A stretch of DNA of 64,000 bases from Bedellia somnulentella (Eukaryota > Arthropoda > Insecta > Lepidoptera > Bedelliidae). Below the pieces are notes generated by a model. It worked only from the letters and a program-made list of their open reading frames with translations. It had not been told where the DNA came from and did no database searches. This document shows positions 1-11,400 of the stretch, in pieces (position 1 is the first letter of the stretch; the number at the start of each line of letters is the position of its first letter). The stretch spans positions 620,001-684,000 of the forward strand of contig OY755184.1 of assembly GCA_963576735.1 (NCBI GenBank). The letters are read 5' to 3'. A program made the position numbers and the translations under genes.

Positions 1-1062
1 GCATCGCTCTTTGGAGCTAAATGAGTGACCCCAGTAGTTAAGAAGTTCGGGAGCATCCCACTCTCGAGGGCGCTTTGGAACTGACGGGCGAGAGTAGCGT
101 GACAGCGCGTGAACCCCTTCAACCAGTAATGGTGCAATCCGTCCGGCCCTGGACTTTTCTAGTTCGGAGCCTTACGGATCGCAGCCACCACATCCTCCTC
201 GGATATGTTGACGGGGTTCATGGGCGCTATGGGCTCGCACGCTCCCTCGACCGCCTCGAACCATCGGCCCTCTTCGTGATCAACAGGCAGCGACCAAAGC
301 CCACGCCAAAAGGCTACTACATCGGCTTTTTCCGGTCGCTGACCTGTCGTAACCACGTCGGGACGCTCCAAAGTTCTGTAGAACTTCTTCTGGTCACTCA
401 TGAAGAGACGATTCTGTTGGTACCTCTTTACCCTTTCAGAATATCGCCTAATTCGCTTACCCCAAGCAGCGATCTTCTGCTTCAGATCATCGATGCGCTC
501 CACCAGTCTACAGGCAAACTCCGGTAAGTTGTCAAAGACATTCTCACCAGGGAATGCCTCCCTGATGAAGCGCACCACCCTCGGCCTATTGTTGCCTGAT
601 CTGAAGCTGGTCAGTTTGCCGATGAGGACCCTGGCCCTTGTGATACGGCTTTCAATCCGCCTCATCCAGGCTGGTCTAGTTCTAGTCCTGGGACTAGTAC
701 TGCCAGCCTGGTGGGAGCCACCAGCTCTTGTTGGCGGCATCCTGACGCCGACAAATTGACAAACTGTCATTGCGGCGCCAAAGAGAATTGAATCCGTATC
801 CCAAAGGTCCATGCTGCTCTCTAAAAATGAGGGCAGCATGTTATTGACGGCCTCAACGACATCCCGAACCTTGATGCTGAGAGGAACTCGGGGCAGCCTT
901 GGCCTCCTTTCGAGAGGCACTTCGCGATATTCCAGGATCGTCTCTTCGAGTGCGCTCCTCACCATATCCAAATCCAGGGAGATTATTGCTCTATTTTGCG
1001 CTGAGACCAGTTTGTAGACACGGTCAACACCTACAAACTCAAGCGCTGACTATTTGCATTGC
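1..1062 (-). mobile_element. R2/R4-like non-LTR retrotransposon, 5' part of the ORF, broken and cut by the window edge
   Basis: A reading frame opens after a stop near 1047 and runs leftward to 159. It encodes the pre-RT part of a LINE polyprotein: a basic, arginine-rich region, then the linker that leads into the reverse transcriptase. It stops at a TAG at 159-161, where the expected Trp codon of a K-A-P-N-W-K-S-P-G-P-D-G type motif would be. The same frame then continues to base 1 with typical early RT sequence (GPDGLHHYW). This is therefore a probable nonsense mutation (TGG to TAG) inside a longer element extending left of the window. The family resembles LINEs with a restriction-like endonuclease, as at 23333-24061, but the two pieces do not overlap in the protein, so membership of one family is inference. 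Confidence 0.65.
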
Positions 1063-1253
1063 TGGAATGGCAAGCCGGTAAACAATATATTATTATTAAC
1101 ATGTCTAAAAGAATGCGGCGCTGGTCAAGTTGTAATATTTTGTGATGCTTGCATGACGTTTCGTAGATGCAGTCCCATCGTTTAGTTCTGAAGTCCAAGT
1201 GACGTATAAATATGCGCTGTATCGACTCAATTATTTGAATATACTTTAGATAA

Positions 1254-1490
1254 TGCGAAAAATAAATAAAGGAAAGAAAAATTTCGACACAAGCGGGGAT
1301 CGAACCCGCGACCTCGGGTATACGCCCCCGTCGCTCTGCCAATTGAGCTACCGTGTCAATGGCTGGCAGTGCGATATTCTTCTTTCCTTTGTTTGTTTTA
1401 CGCTTCCTTTATTTCCACTTACAATTACATTTTTTTTATTTCCTTTATGTAATAATAATAATCCCCACATGAGGTTTTCATGAACAAAAT
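1254..1490 (-). repeat. Family C repeat with tRNA-like segment
   Basis: A tRNA-like stretch on the minus strand (about 1288-1357) has an A-box-like TAGCTCAATTGG and a B-box-like GGTTCGATCC. It is followed by a TTTCTTTCCTTTATTTATT tail at the left edge. The right edge is the family C end motif CCCCACATGAGG near 1463. The tRNA-like part is most likely a SINE-type head, not a working tRNA, since many diverged copies occur in the window. Confidence 0.7.
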
Positions 1491-1535
1491 CATTCAAATT
1501 TGTTTCTTAGTGAATAAGACAACAAAAACGTCAAG

Positions 1536-1875
1536 ACTCAAACGTTCACGGCGTTCATCCCCGAAGGGGTTGGCAGAGGTACAAATACTTCTGAACATCG
1601 GGTGAGATTATCACCTGGTGTTCAGAGTACCCACGTTTTGCTTGATCGGTGCATTCACGTTATAGGCAAAGTACTATCGGCGTTTTGTACGAATACACTT
1701 TCACATTACTAATTAAAACTTAGCCATGTGTTTTCTCACGGTGTATTTCTAACAACCTGAGTAAATGAACCAATAATATGACGGAAAGGAAGGATTAGTT
1801 TAGGGCCGACTCAAGATTTGAACTCTTGTCTGCATAAGGAGCGGTGGTTCTCCTACTGAAATATCTCGGTTGTTT
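1536..1875 (-). repeat. SINE-B copy, diverged
   Basis: Minus-strand copy of the family with a tRNA-like head (near 1805-1873) and the CCCCGAAGGGGTTGGCAGAG block near 1560. It is recognisable by comparison with the near-complete copies at 49150-49528 and 56748-57115. Confidence 0.7.
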
Positions 1876-2016
1876 TAATATGTCCCCTTATTAACCCCCG
1901 TTCCGTATGAAGTTTGTGCGATAAGCAGTATCCGTGCTCAGTAGAGCAAGCTTAATTGTTAGTTATTGCGAATATCTTGGCAGTAATTTTACTTTACCTA
2001 CCCATACTCGATAAAT

Positions 2017-2136
2017 TTCTTCTACCATCATTTCCCCACTCAACTTCCAAAAGTGGCTGAGGAATTTGTAACTCCTTAGCTCTGGCTCTGGCCCCTTCTA
2101 GGGATTTATAGCCGCGAGTATATGTATGTATGTATG
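2017..2136 (+). repeat. SINE-A copy, 5'-truncated, with 12-bp target duplication
   Basis: Only the 3' half is present, ending in the (ATGT)n tail. It is flanked by TACTCGATAAAT at 2005-2016 and 2137-2148. 5' truncation plus target duplication is the signature of target-primed reverse transcription. Confidence 0.85.
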
Positions 2137-2315
2137 TACTCGATAAATGTGATGTTAGTAAATTTTTTAACATTTTGGGCTATACATTTACTTCGGTTTA
2201 TTTGTAGCAACATCCTCGTTACGGATTCGATCATTAGTTAAGGAGGTGGCAACAACAGCGGTGTTACTACCTTTTATTACGTGTTCTATAAATGATTATG
2301 ATGATATATTTCCAG

Positions 2316-2452
2316 CCTAGAAAAGCAGATCCTAGCCCTAGAATCATCCTACCAGTCTCAACGAACCCGTCTGGTTTCTGACATGCGCGCGGAAAACGAG
2401 AGAGTGGCTAAGGAGTTGCTCATGAAGGCTGAGGCGCAGACTAAGGAATTTC
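2316..2452 (+). CDS. CEP131: CEP131-like exon a (first in window)
   Basis: Acceptor TTTCCAG ends at 2315 and donor GTGAGT starts at 2453. It encodes about 45 residues of coiled coil (LEKQILALESSYQSQRTR onward) and ends one base into a codon. Confidence 0.8.
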
Positions 2453-5400
2453 GTGAGTTTTTTTTAGATAACAAATATACATACATTTACTTACGGCTAT
2501 AAATCCGTAAAAGGGATAGACAGCATCAGGTCTCCAACCGCATCGCCCAAAAATCACTTAAAAAGCCCTAATCGCCTCTCACGGGAAGAAAGGTGGTAAT
2601 GCTACTCTAACACACTACACTTTTGGTTGGCGTGGTAAAGTACGTGACTTTGTTTTACTTTAAATTGATTAAGTAGCAGATTTTATACAAGCTGATAAGT
2701 TTCTAGACACATCGCTAAATAGTGAATCAATAATGCAAAAAACCCAAAATCGTTTTAATAATCAACAATGGAAGATATCAGTGTTAAGTAAAGTAGGCTG
2801 TGTAGTGCCGGCATAGAATAGCACTACCCCATCTCTTCCCGTGGGTGTTTCGTAAGAGTCGACTAAGGGACTTCAGGGCTTCTATCATCTTCGCCCTTAC
2901 ACCAATCTAAGGTCTGCCGTGCTGATAGATGCGTGGCCAGGGGTGAGCCTGGTCTCTAGCGTGCCAACGTCCCGGAGCCTGGTGAACTCCGGGCACTAAA
3001 TAACCTTGCTTTGTCAAGCGGGGCTCTGACAAAGTGGACAGAATGCTTCCCTAGCTACTCGTGGGAATCACATGTGTTTAAGTAAAAATCAACACGGAGA
3101 CGGCGATAAAGCTCGCCACTTATCACGTCATAGATTCTCATTGGGCGAAAAGTGGGCTGGAGAGACCCGCTTTAGTACGATGAATGTTTGCGGAGGAATG
3201 CAAGAAAAGTTAGATGAAGTATGCCTGGTAATGAAAGAAAAGAATTTAGATTTGCTGTGTGTAAATGAGACGAAGTGTAAGGGAAAAGAGGTCTCGCAAC
3301 TTGGATCAATTACTGCCATCTGGTCGGGGGTCGACCCTAATATCAGAGCTTGCCAAGGAGTGGGACTTCTTATGTCTGAAAGGATGGTTCAATGTATGTC
3401 AGAGCATGAGTGTGTGAGTCCAAGGCTCCTCTGGGTTAAGTTGAAAGTGGGTTTGATCCGGTTACGCATAATATGCGTCTATGCGCCGGATATGTCGAAA
3501 GCACTAACTCAGAGGGAAGAGTTTTGGAATTTATTAGGTGATGTAGTGAATGGGTGTGATTTGAATGAAAGGATAATTATGTTAGGGGATTTTAATGGTT
3601 GGGTTGGTGTGAAACGCAACGGATGTGAACGAGTATTAGGAAAATATGGGGATCAGAGAGTGAATGAAAATGGGGAAAAATTGATTGAAGTATGTTTGGA
3701 GAGGGATCTTTGTGTTACTAACACATTGTTTAAACACAAAGATATCCACATGTATACAAGGCAACGAGGTAGCGAGAGAAGTATGATAGATTTTGTGATT
3801 GTGGATGAAAGACTGAAATCAAAAGTGGTTGACACTAGAGTCTATAGAGGTGTCAACGTGGGAACAGACCATTTCCTCGTCGTGTCACGAGTAAGGGGTC
3901 TGTTCAAACGGTGGCGTCATAGGACTAGAGTGCCAACTACTGAACCTTCGAGAATAAGAGTAGAAAATTTAGTAGAAGATGAAAAAATAGGAGATGAATA
4001 TGTTAAGAAATTGGATGAAAGACTGAGTTGCGTAGAAATGACGGATGAAATGGAAATTGAAGATGTATGGAGTGTGCTCAAATCTACGTTAGTTGAATGT
4101 GCGACGGAAGTTTGTGGAGTGAGCAAAAGGAAAATTAGACCATCAGCTAGTTGGTGGGATAAAAATGTGAAAGATGCAGTGAATGAAAAGAAGAAAGCTT
4201 GGCTCGATTTACTAGCAATCAAAGCTAGTAAACGGATGAATGTGTGTATAAATGATGATGAAGTTGAGAGATTTGAAGATGAATATAAGAGAATAAAGAG
4301 AATGGTTAAGAATAAAATAGAGCAGAAAAAGCGAGATCTGAAAGAATGGAGTGAAAAGAAACTCTCCAATAATTTCCAAAACAATCAAAAATTGTTTTGG
4401 AAATATATCAGACGTGAAAGGGGAGTTTCACAAAACACCAGTACAAATGTAATGAAGGATGAAAAAGGTGAATTAATGACTGATGGAATTAGAATAAAAA
4501 GGGTATGGAAGGATTATTTCGAGGGTCTCTTTGAAAAAGAGGATGACCCCACTACTTCAGCAATTGATATTAATATTAATTGTAACGAAGTGTTGGGTGA
4601 TATGTGTGAAAGTGTGATAAGTATGGAAGAAATTGTAAAAGCGATGAATTGTATGAAATTAGGGAAAGCGGCAGGGTATGATAGAGTTAATATCGAAATG
4701 CTAAGGGCTGGTAAAGGGTTAGTGGCTTCTTGGCTGTTCTTCCTTTTTCGAAAGTGTTGGGCACTTGGCAAAGTACCAAATGATTGGTGCAGAGCGGTGA
4801 TAGTGCCCCTATATAAAGGGAAAGGGTCACGCCAGGTAGCAAAAAACTACCGTGGTATTAGCCTACTTAGTGTTGTCGGTAAATTGTATGCTAAGGTATT
4901 GATTGAAAGAGTGATGAAAGAAACTGATGAGAAAATCTGGGATGTGCAAGCAGGGTTTAGAAAGGGAATGGGATGTATGGATCAAATCTTCTCCTTAAGG
5001 TGCATCACAGAAAAATTCTTAGCAAAGAACCAAAAAGTGTATTGCACCTTCATTGATCTGGAGAAGGCGTATGATAGGGTAGTAAGAAAGAATTTGTGGG
5101 AGGTGTTGTCTAAGTTCGGTTTGGGGAGCCAACTTATACGTGCATTGGAGTCACTCTATGAGGGTTCCAGTGCATGTGTAAGAATAAACGGAGAAAACAC
5201 GGACTGGTTTGAAATCTCTAGGGGTGTACGTCAGGGTTGTGTAGCTTCTCCGTGGCTTTTCAATCTGTTCATGGATGACTGTTTGAAAGAACTACGCGAA
5301 AGTGATTATGGTCTGAGAATGGAAGGATTCATCATTAAATGCCTCTTATACGCTGACGATCAAGTATTACTTGCATCAACGGTAAATGAGTTGCAAGAGA

Positions 5401-8400
5401 TGGTGAATATTGCGTGTAAGTCTTTTGAAAGAAAGGGCATGCGAGTGAATGTGGACAAAACCAAGACAATGGTTTTCCAGAGAGAGGAAAGTATGACAGA
5501 ATGTGAGATTACAATAGGTGGCAAGAAAGTGGAACAAGTGAAAGAGTTTGTATATCTGGGAAGTTTGTTTACAAGGGACGGAAAATGCGAGGAAGATATT
5601 GAAAGGAGAGTAAAAAAGGGAAATGCGGTAAATGGAGCCATAAACAGTCTAATGTCGAGCCAGTTCCTGTCTGAAAAGGCGCGAATGGCAGTTCACAATG
5701 CTGTACTGGTTCCTACGCTGATGTATGGTAGTGAATGTTGGGCATGGCAAAAGAGGCATGAAAGTAGAGTGAATGCAGTGGAAATGAGATCCCTCAGAAG
5801 TATATGTAATGTAAGGTTGTGCGACAGAGTGAGAAATAGTGTAATTCGTGAACGTTTAGGTGTGAAAGATGACGTAGTGTGCAAGATAGAGAAAGGAATG
5901 TTAAGGTGGTTTGGGCACATAGAGAGGATGAATGACAGTAAATTGGTGAAAGAGATCTATAGAGCCAACGTGGAAGGTAATGTGAGTCGAGGACGACCAC
6001 GGAGAACACACTTGGACCAAATTGAGAGTGTGCTCAAAAAGGCTGGCGTCCGAAGTATGAAGAATAAAAGAGCATGTATGAAAAGATTGATGGATGTAAA
6101 CGAAGCTAGAGAGGTTTGTCAGGATCGTACAAAGTGGCGATCGATAGTCTCTGCCTACCCCAATGGGAACAATGGGCGTGAGTATAAGTAAGTAAGTAAG
6201 TAAGTAAGACATATTGGAAATTTAAATTACAAAGCTCTGGTGACACTAACGATTTATTAAATCGCACGCTTAATACTACAGTGACCTATGTCAAAATTGA
6301 TGAATTGAGTTACAATAAAAACACACCTTGAAAAGCATGCTCTACAACACTATGAATACGAGACGATAAAGACCCAAGTGAAATTGAACCTTTTTGTGTT
6401 AAGTTGTGTTTTCTCGTGCCTATGTTGTAGAGCATGCTTTTTAAGGTCTGTGTATATTGTAACTCAATTCATCAAAATTTTTACATAGGTCACAGTAGTA
6501 TTAAGCGTGTGAAATACATTGCTCTTGTTATAGCTTTTATTGCTCCTCGCATCTGTCTGTGCTTGCGTCATATATGTTGTTCGCATTAGGATTTTAAAGG
6601 CGTTATAAGTTAGGGCAAATTAGCAGCTGTTTGCAAAAATATATGAAGTGTTATTTATTTGTCACTCTTTTTTAAAGACTTCTACTTAACTGTGTAGTGT
6701 CGGCTTAGAATAGCACTACCCCATTTCTTCCGGTAGGTGTACGTAAGAGGCGACTAACGGTATTGGGGCTTTTAAGGGATTTTTGGGCGATGCGGTTGGA
6801 GACCCATCACCAACAACCTTTGTTTTACCATCTTTTCCCCACTCAACTTCCAAAAGTGGCTGAGGAATTTCTAATTCCTCAGCTCTGGCTACCCCTTCTA
6901 GAGATTTATAGCCGTGAGTATATGTATGTATGTTTTACTTAACGTTTCTGTGCCAAAATGGTAACCATACTTTATAATGTTATAGACATTATATTTCATA
7001 TCAAAGACTTTATATAAAAAAGCGTTATTCGAAAGATAGATCTATGATTTACAATCGGTCAAGTCGTTTTTCTCAAAAGTCATGCCAATAAATTAACATA
7101 TATACACTGAGAAAAATCAATCATTCAATTCCATCCTAGAAATTATAGTTATTACTTATGTTATTTTTAGAAAAATGGAAAGCCGAACAAGAGCAGGTCT
7201 TTGAGAAGAAGCAAGCTCAGATTGAAGAGACTATCCAGCAAGAGAAGCAACGGTTGGAGGTAATTGGGATCAATATAGTTTTACATACATATACTCACGG
7301 CTATAAATCCCTCAAAGGGGTAGCCAAAGCTAAGGAATTAAAAATTCTTCAGCCACTTTTGGAAAGTTGAGTGGGGAAAAGATGGTAAAATAAAGGTTGT
7401 TGGTGATGGGTCTGCAACCGCATCGCCCAAAAATCCCTTAAAAGCCCCAATACCGTTAGCAGCCTCTTACGTACACCCACCGGAAGAAATGAGGTAGTGC
7501 TATTCTAAGCCGACACTACACAGCACTATAGTTTTATAGTAACTTATACGCCGGTAGGCCACTTCTTAGTGAATGAAATTCCCTGGAACGGCTCAACCTA
7601 TCCTATGGTTCCATGTCGTGATCGAATTTACCATTGGAGTAACCACCGGAAAACTATTTTCTCATTGAAGTCAATAGAAAATAGTTTCTTATGGTCAATG
7701 GTTTCTTAGTTAGAGTGCGGCTTAATGCTTAGGACTGAATGCACAGAAGTAAAAAGACTGAGGTTAGGTAAACCTCGCTCAGTTCAATTCATTTCAATCG
7801 CAATTTGCATTAAAATCCTAGTTTTTTTTTAGTTTTTATTAGTTATTTGTCTTCCATGTGCCGTGTAGTGTTGGCTTAGAATAACACTACCCCATTTCTA
7901 CCCGTGGGTGATCGTAAGAGGCGACTAAGGGTATAGGGGCTTCATAAATGATTTTTGGGCGATGTGGATGGAGACCCGTCACCAAAAACATTTATTTTTT
8001 ATTACCATCTTTTCCCCATCAACTTCCAAAAGTGGCTAAGGAATTTCATTCCAAAGCTCTGGCTACCCCGTAAGGGATTTATAGCCGTGAGTATATGTAT
8101 GTATGTATGTATTATTTCTTCCATGTGTAAAAAAATTATCAGAATATGATATCGATATGAGTCCTTAGATGTTGTATATATTATTGTTAGTCCGCGTACC
8201 TGTACTAGGCCAGCGTAGTAGACTGTAGCCACTTGGCTAAGTTGACCATTCATACTAGCTTTTTTTTTTACATCGAACTGCCTATAATTATAAAAACCAA
8301 TTTATTGACCCTACCATTCAAAGGTTGTCAGAAAGACATCGTTTCCAGTAATAAGGCGATCAATTGGTACTTTAATTTTTGTGTACCTGTAAGTTTTTAA

Positions 8401-11400
8401 TCTAACCAAAATAATTTCCAAAATAGGTCGAAATGCAAAAAAAGGAAGAGGACCTAATAGAAAAGTTCGAGCAGTACAAGAGAGAGTACAAAGCGGAGCA
8501 AGAAGAGATGATGAAGAGAAGAGAAGAGGAGATAATAGCTCAACATAAGAGAGAAAGAGATAAGGAGAGTCGTGAAATGAACGAGAGAATTGAGAGAGAG
8601 GTGCAGGCTGCTAGGAGAGAGTTACAGGAGTCTTTCAGGTATTTTTATATAATTTCTAAAGAGGAAATACATACATACATACATACGTATACGGCTATAA
8701 ATCCCTAGAAGGGGTAGCCTGAGCTAAGGAATTAGAAATTCCTCAGCCACTTTTAAAAGTTGCGTGGGGAAAAGATGGTAAAATAAAGGTTGTTGGTGGT
8801 CTCCAACCGCATCGCCCTCGAATCCCTTAAAAGCCCCAATACCGTTAGTCGCCTCTTACGTACACCCATCGGTAGAAACGGGGTAGTGCTATTCTAAGCC
8901 GACACTACACAGCGAATTATATAATTTATAATGTACTTTACTAATAAGTGCATTAACATATTTTCATCACCCTATTTACAATATATTCTCTGTCAGACGC
9001 AACAAAGAGCAATACGAATGCGAGCTAAAGGAGTTGGCAGAGACAGAACAAAATACGTTACGACGGTACCAGGAAGCACAGGCCAGGGTTCGGAGTACGG
9101 AAGATAGATGTGAGTAACAAATACATTTTTCATTTATAATTACATACATACATACATATACTCACGGCTATGAATCCCTAGAAGGGGTAGCCAGAGCTAA
9201 GGAATTATAAATTCTTCAGCCACTTTTGGAAGTTGAGTGGGGAAAAGATGGTAAAAATAAAGGTTTTTGGTGATAGGTCTCCAACCGCATCGCCCAAAAA
9301 TCCAATAAAAAGCCCCAAAACCCTTAGTCGCTTCTTACGACACCCGTGGGTAGAAAGAAGTAGCGACATTCTAAGCCGACACTACACAGCAAACTCATTA
9401 CCAAATTACGAAAAATAGTTTTAAAATCTTGTCAAATAGCCTATAGCATAGTATATTTGTTATTTCAGGCGCTCAACTAGAAGTGGAAATCAACCAGCTG
9501 CTGACGCGGAACAAAGTTCTCACTGACGTAAGATATATCCATATTTATATCTTATATCAACATAATTGTATAGTAATTAGAATGTTTATTTATATCTTAT
9601 ATCAACATAATTCTATAGTAATAAATAAAGAATAAATAAAGGAAAGAAAAATTTCGACACAGGCGGGAATCGAACCCGCGACCTCGGGTATACGCCCCGA
9701 CGCTCTGCCATTGAGCTACCGTTAAATTTTTCATTCCTTTATTTATTCTTTATTTATTTGTAATAGGGTTTCAAAATAATTGTATATTAATTAGAATGTT
9801 TTTGTTCATGAAAACCTCATGTGGGGATTATTACTGATAAATAAAGGAAAGAAAAAGAGGTTGAACAAAAACATTCCGCTCGCAACCCGTTAACCCACCA
9901 GCTTCACCCACTAGTGGGTGCACGAGTAATTTTCGTTTACCCGTGCACCCACCGCACTAGAGATTGAACAAAACTATCGATATTTTTTAAATTGTAGATG
10001 AGTTTTAATAATTTAAAAAAAAACTTAAAAAAATAACACTTTATGCACAAGTGTAATATCCAGGTAAGAAACAACGAAGAATCCGTCATGTTTACCGTAA
10101 CTTCTCTAAAAAAAGACCGAGGCTTATTTCACCGTTTATTAGTTGTATTTGTGTATTTAGTATTTGACTATCTCTCCTTATAACATTTTAGTTCCGTGTA
10201 TTAGTAAGTTTTTGATTGTTTTTAAATATCTTGGTTAAAAACTTGGCAATTGTTTCATAATGTCTATTATTTTTTTTATTAATATCGCTGTTCCAACTTT
10301 CGGCAACATTATTGGTTCTGTGACGTTTATTGTACACGCACCATTCTTCAATTAAATTAGCCTTCATATAAAATTTTGAAAATATGAAATATTTTTTTGT
10401 AAATTCGCGTCATTTATATCTTGGCATTCCTCGGTAATATATCTCCAATAAATGGAAAGAATTGTTTGAGCGCATTTGTTATAGCATATTCAAAGTCTGC
10501 ATGAACAATTTTAGGTTTGAATTGAGGCACACCTGATGCAATCAAATCAAACATTACACCGTAAGTCTTCTCTTTTTTGTTTGGAAGCAGTGCATACATT
10601 AATGGCTCTACTTTTGTTGTTGATGAGGTACTTCCGTTTTCGCTGTCAACTGATAAAATGGTTTAGGAACTGTTTTAAAGGTGCCGTCGATAAATATTTC
10701 TTCAATGTCACACAAGACTTGACACTTTTTGTTATCTGCAAAAAGTAGAATTCTTATACCATCATTACTATCGCAATAGTCTGCAACCAAATATTGTCGA
10801 AATTGCATCGGTATCTCAACTTCATTAAGTTCCTTATACACGGTCTTTTGTACTTGATAACCTTTATTGCGACTGTCATATAAAGAATGTTTAGCGTTAT
10901 CAAATGACGGCACCGGAGTCAAAAATTCAAGTCCTTTGTCTTTTAAAGGATCAATGTTTCTTATAAATTTTTGTTATCGGTTTGGATGTAGAAGCTGCTT
11001 CTACTTTTGCGTTATCAATAGCTATCGCTACTTCATTCTGGTTTTCGTTGTGTACACATTCCTTTGCATATAAGCACTTAATATACTGGTCGTCCTGAAA
11101 ATAATTATAACATTAACAATATTTTCATAAATTGGCAGCTGAAGGAGCAACGCAAAACGTTGATAGGAGGTTCGTAGGACTGTTACTAATATTATTTTCA
11201 CTTATTTTATTGATAGTTCATTTCAGTTTCTGCTTGAGAGTACAATTCCGAATTGACGATTTGTTGGCGTAAACTTTTTGTTTTACGTATTGGTGACCTT
11301 TAAACAGTAACACTATACCGCGTTGTCTATGTATGCACTTTATTTCGCAGTCTATTGTGGGACCGCAAATACAAAGAAATGGATAAATGTGTTTCTGTCA

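Noticed and set aside
75..527. Plus-strand open frames opposite the LINE at 1-1062
   Set aside because: They are antisense shadows of the minus-strand LINE frame, with no domain and no splice logic.
1288..1357. Possible tRNA genes (also at 9655, 30760, 45979, 50812, 56748, 60740)
   Set aside because: All lie within dispersed repeats, several are split or have non-pairing acceptor stems, and anticodon stems are poor. They are treated as tRNA-like heads of SINE-type elements.
3653..6212. Minus-strand Ser/Phe/Thr-rich open frames inside the RTE
   Set aside because: Antisense shadows of the 1039-aa RTE protein, whose codons are rich in purines.
9141..9170. CATA/TACA repeats as a CRISPR-like array
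   Set aside because: These are simple-repeat tails of SINE-A and RTE; no regular spacers exist and the genome is animal.
9233..9418. Small open frames reading through SINE-A copies (also 7955, 16937, 40024, 51097)
   Set aside because: The same translated pattern recurs in unrelated places because the repeat recurs; no start context or conservation as genes.
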